NCBI GenBank assembly: GCA_021806125.1
Contig: JAJZYC010000067.1
Span: 1-7,808, forward strand
Reading direction: 5' to 3'
Source of the DNA: a bacterium
GTDB lineage: Bacteria > SZUA-79 > Acidulodesulfobacterales > Acidulodesulfobacteraceae
DNA length: 7,808 bases
Shown: in pieces, positions 6,687-7,808 of the stretch
How the letters are laid out: every line of letters begins with the position of its first letter
How positions within the stretch are numbered: the stretch's first letter is position 1
The notes under the pieces: generated by a model
Databases searched by the model: none
What the model was told of the DNA's origin: nothing
The model's input: only the letters and a program-made list of their open reading frames with translations
Position numbers and translations under genes: made by a program

Positions 6687-7634
6687 TTAAATAAAAAGCG
6701 AACTGACCGAATCCTCGTCATGAATTCTTTTAACTGCTTCTCCTAAAATATTCGCAACGCTTAATATCTTAATCTTGCTTGACAGCCCCTGCCTGTTTTT
6801 CGGGTTTATCGTATCTGTTATTATAAGTTCTTTTATGGGAGAGTTATCTATTTTACTCATTGCAGAGCCGGATAAAACTCCATGCGTCGCCATTGCTATT
6901 ACTTCGCTTGCGCCGTTGTTGGAAAGCGCCACGGCTCCTTGAGTAATAGTGCCTGCGGTATCTATCATATCGTCTAACATAATAGCTATTTTATTTTTAA
7001 CGTCGCCGATAACGTTCATTATTTCCGCAATATTTGCTTTAATTCTTCTTTTATCTATAATAGCAAGATTTGCCCCTAAATGTTTCGCAAAAGACCTTGA
7101 CCTTTCAACCGCTCCGGCATCGGGAGAAACCACGACGATATCGGCAGGGTTATAATTTTTTTCTTTTATATATTCAAGCAGTACCGGCGCCGCATATAAA
7201 TGGTCAACCGGAATATTAAAAAAACCCTGTATCTGGCCGGCATGTAAATCCATAGACAACACTCTGTCCGCACCTGCCGTAGTAATAATATCCGCTACTA
7301 ATTTTGCGGTTATAGGCACCCTGGATGCTGTTTTCCTGTCCTGCCTGGCGTAGCCGTAATACGGCACGACGGCGGTTATTCTGTTTGCAGACGCCCTTTT
7401 CATTGCATCTATCATTATCAGAAGTTCCATTAGATTTTTATCTACGGGGTTTGAAGTGGACTGCGTAAGAAAGATATCGCAACCCCTGACGTTTTCGTTG
7501 ATATTAATAAAGGTTTCCCCGTCGCTGAAATTGTAAACCTCGGCGTCTCCCAAACTTATGCCGAGATAATCCGCCATTTTTTCGGCCAGCTCTTTATTGG
7601 AATTACCGGTAAATAATTTTAATTTATTAGTCAT
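6687..7634 (-). CDS. prs: Ribose-phosphate pyrophosphokinase (PRPP synthetase, class I)
   Basis: The 315-residue enzyme has the standard class I length. It transfers pyrophosphate from ATP to ribose 5-phosphate, giving PRPP for purine, pyrimidine, NAD, His and Trp synthesis in the cytosol. Visible motifs are F36-SDGE, N48-VRGCDIFLTQST60, the ATP-binding R97-QDRK101, the metal-binding and catalytic D129-LHAGQIQGFF139 with His131, V169-SPDAGAVER178, K195-R196 of the catalytic flexible loop, and the PRPP/ribose-phosphate loop D221-DMIDTAGT229. All key residues are intact. The ATG at 7634 begins the normal N-terminus (KLFTGNSNKELA), but no Shine-Dalgarno site is visible in the A/T-rich leader. 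The gene heads the prs-rplY-pth-ychF block. In many related genomes ispE and a tRNA-Gln gene lie just upstream; here only a tRNA-Gln 3' end is seen before the window ends. Confidence 0.98.
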   Translation of the reverse strand: MTNKLKLFTGNSNKELAEKMADYLGISLGDAEVYNFSDGETFININENVRGCDIFLTQSTSNPVDKNLMELLIMIDAMKRASANRITAVVPYYGYARQDRKTASRVPITAKLVADIITTAGADRVLSMDLHAGQIQGFFNIPVDHLYAAPVLLEYIKEKNYNPADIVVVSPDAGAVERSRSFAKHLGANLAIIDKRRIKANIAEIMNVIGDVKNKIAIMLDDMIDTAGTITQGAVALSNNGASEVIAMATHGVLSGSAMSKIDNSPIKELIITDTINPKNRQGLSSKIKILSVANILGEAVKRIHDEDSVSSLFI

Positions 7635-7664
7635 ATTTTTTGTTAATTATTATCTTAATTCTGC

Positions 7665-7693
7665 GATATAAATTTTATTTTTCTACTTAACAA
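7665..7693 (-). promoter_or_regulatory. Probable sigma-70-type promoter of prs
   Basis: On the minus strand TTGTTA (7688-7693, -35-like, four of six consensus bases) and TATATC (7665-7670, -10-like, four of six) are separated by 17 bases. A transcript would start near 7658 and give a leader of roughly 24 bases before the prs ATG. The promoter lies between prs and the tRNA-Gln fragment, so prs could be transcribed whatever happened upstream. Confidence 0.45.
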
Positions 7694-7702
7694 GACTATT
7701 TT

Positions 7703-7727
7703 ACTGCTTTCGTCTTACATACTGCTT
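7703..7727. repeat. Short direct repeat next to the tRNA fragment
   Basis: ACTGCTT occurs at 7703-7709 and again at 7721-7727, directly abutting the CCA end of the tRNA-Gln fragment. Seven bases repeated at an 18-base interval may be chance. Such short repeats also occur near recombinase attachment sites, which is the only reason to list it. Confidence 0.25.
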
Positions 7728-7744
7728 GGCTGGGGCGGGAGGAT
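7727..7744 (-). pseudogene. tRNA-Gln 3'-end fragment (likely attachment-site remnant)
   Basis: Read on the minus strand, the 18 bases match tRNA positions 59-76 in strict order. They are the last two T-loop bases AT, the T-stem 3' strand CCTCC (7742-7738), the acceptor 3' strand CGCCCCA (7737-7731), the discriminator G (7730) and the encoded CCA (7729-7727). A72 with G73 is the combination of glutamine tRNA, whose 5' end would read TGGGGCG. Continuing upstream, the T-loop should read TTC-purine-A but reads GAGTC. The base-paired GGAGG is absent, and no TGGGGCG 5' end occurs in the remaining 64 bases, so the gene body is missing. tRNA-Gln commonly sits upstream of prs in deltaproteobacterial-type genomes, which supports the identity. 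Tyrosine integrases often target tRNA 3' ends and leave exactly such a fragment on the distal side of the element. A deletion or an assembly join would look similar. Confidence 0.6.
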
Positions 7745-7761
7745 GACTCACATCCTTCGCC
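7734..7761. other. Imperfect palindrome centred on the tRNA-fragment boundary
   Basis: Bases 7734-7745 pair with 7751-7761 around an ACTCA loop: eleven pairs including one G-T, with G7737 bulged. The left arm is tRNA-Gln acceptor/T-stem sequence and the right arm is the non-tRNA flank, so the symmetry spans the junction. It could be a recombinase core site with inverted arms, an RNA hairpin, or chance. A competing stem pairs 7755-7761 with 7765-7771 around a TTC loop. No T-run follows, so it is not a terminator. Confidence 0.4.
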
Positions 7762-7808
7762 TTCGGCAAAGATATGTTCGTGATCGCCTACTCAGCCGTA
7801 TAGTTAAT
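7745..7808. other. Unexplained flank beyond the tRNA fragment, richer in G+C
   Basis: These 64 bases hold about 30 G or C, clearly more than the A/T-rich spacer on the prs side. There is no complete gene. On the plus strand a frame beginning ATG 7743 (MTHILRLRQRYVRDRLLSRI...) stays open to the window edge, but the purine-rich GGGAGG directly abuts the ATG and I recognise no family. CAGCC at 7793-7797 could pair with GGCTG at 7728-7732 to close a larger fold. It may be the end of an integrated element, a rearranged segment, or foreign sequence joined in assembly. Confidence 0.35.

Noticed and set aside
7727..7808. A complete tRNA gene at the right edge
   Set aside because: Only positions 59-76 fit. 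The T-loop lacks TTC-purine-A, the T-stem 5' strand does not pair with CCTCC, and no TGGGGCG 5' acceptor strand occurs before the edge.
1..7808. CRISPR array, insertion sequence or toxin-antitoxin pair
   Set aside because: No regularly spaced repeats, transposase motifs or paired small genes were found on either strand within the window.

Overview
This is an AT-rich bacterial window (coding rich in ATA, AAA and TTA codons, spacers very AT-rich). It is densely packed and has no spacer over 300 bases. The gene order prs - rplY (CTC-type, long L25) - pth - ychF is widespread in bacteria and is typical of deltaproteobacterial-type genomes. Together with the base composition, this suggests a low-GC member of the former Deltaproteobacteria or a neighbouring phylum. 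That placement is inference; no marker here fixes it.

Right part, minus strand (7634 down to 4245): ribose-phosphate pyrophosphokinase, ribosomal protein bL25/CTC, peptidyl-tRNA hydrolase and the ribosome-binding ATPase YchF. The last three all concern ribosome function and tRNA recycling. prs supplies PRPP for nucleotide synthesis. A plausible promoter precedes prs, and rplY uses a TTG start fixed by a strong Shine-Dalgarno site.

Middle, plus strand (3605-4234): a six-helix MarC-family membrane protein. It converges with ychF (10 bases between stops) and diverges from the left operon across a 60-base AT-rich promoter region.

Left part, minus strand (3544 down to the window edge): four tightly coupled genes. 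They are a GT4 glycosyltransferase, a membrane-anchored TPR-like protein, an ABC ATPase and an ABC-2-type permease that runs off the left edge. The first three join by four-base ATGA overlaps and the permease follows after 12 bases. This looks like one envelope or export module, but its substrate cannot be read from the sequence.

Right edge (7635-7808): 174 bases without a convincing gene. It holds the prs promoter and then an exact-looking 18-base tRNA-Gln 3' end (CCA, G73, acceptor 3' strand, T-stem 3' strand) with no matching 5' part. tRNA-like sequence stops abruptly near 7744, and the last 64 bases are richer in G+C than the adjoining spacer and unrelated to a tRNA. The best reading is a tRNA-gene attachment-site remnant, with the end of an integrated element or a rearrangement (or an assembly join) beyond it. 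This is the most interesting signal in an otherwise mostly housekeeping window.
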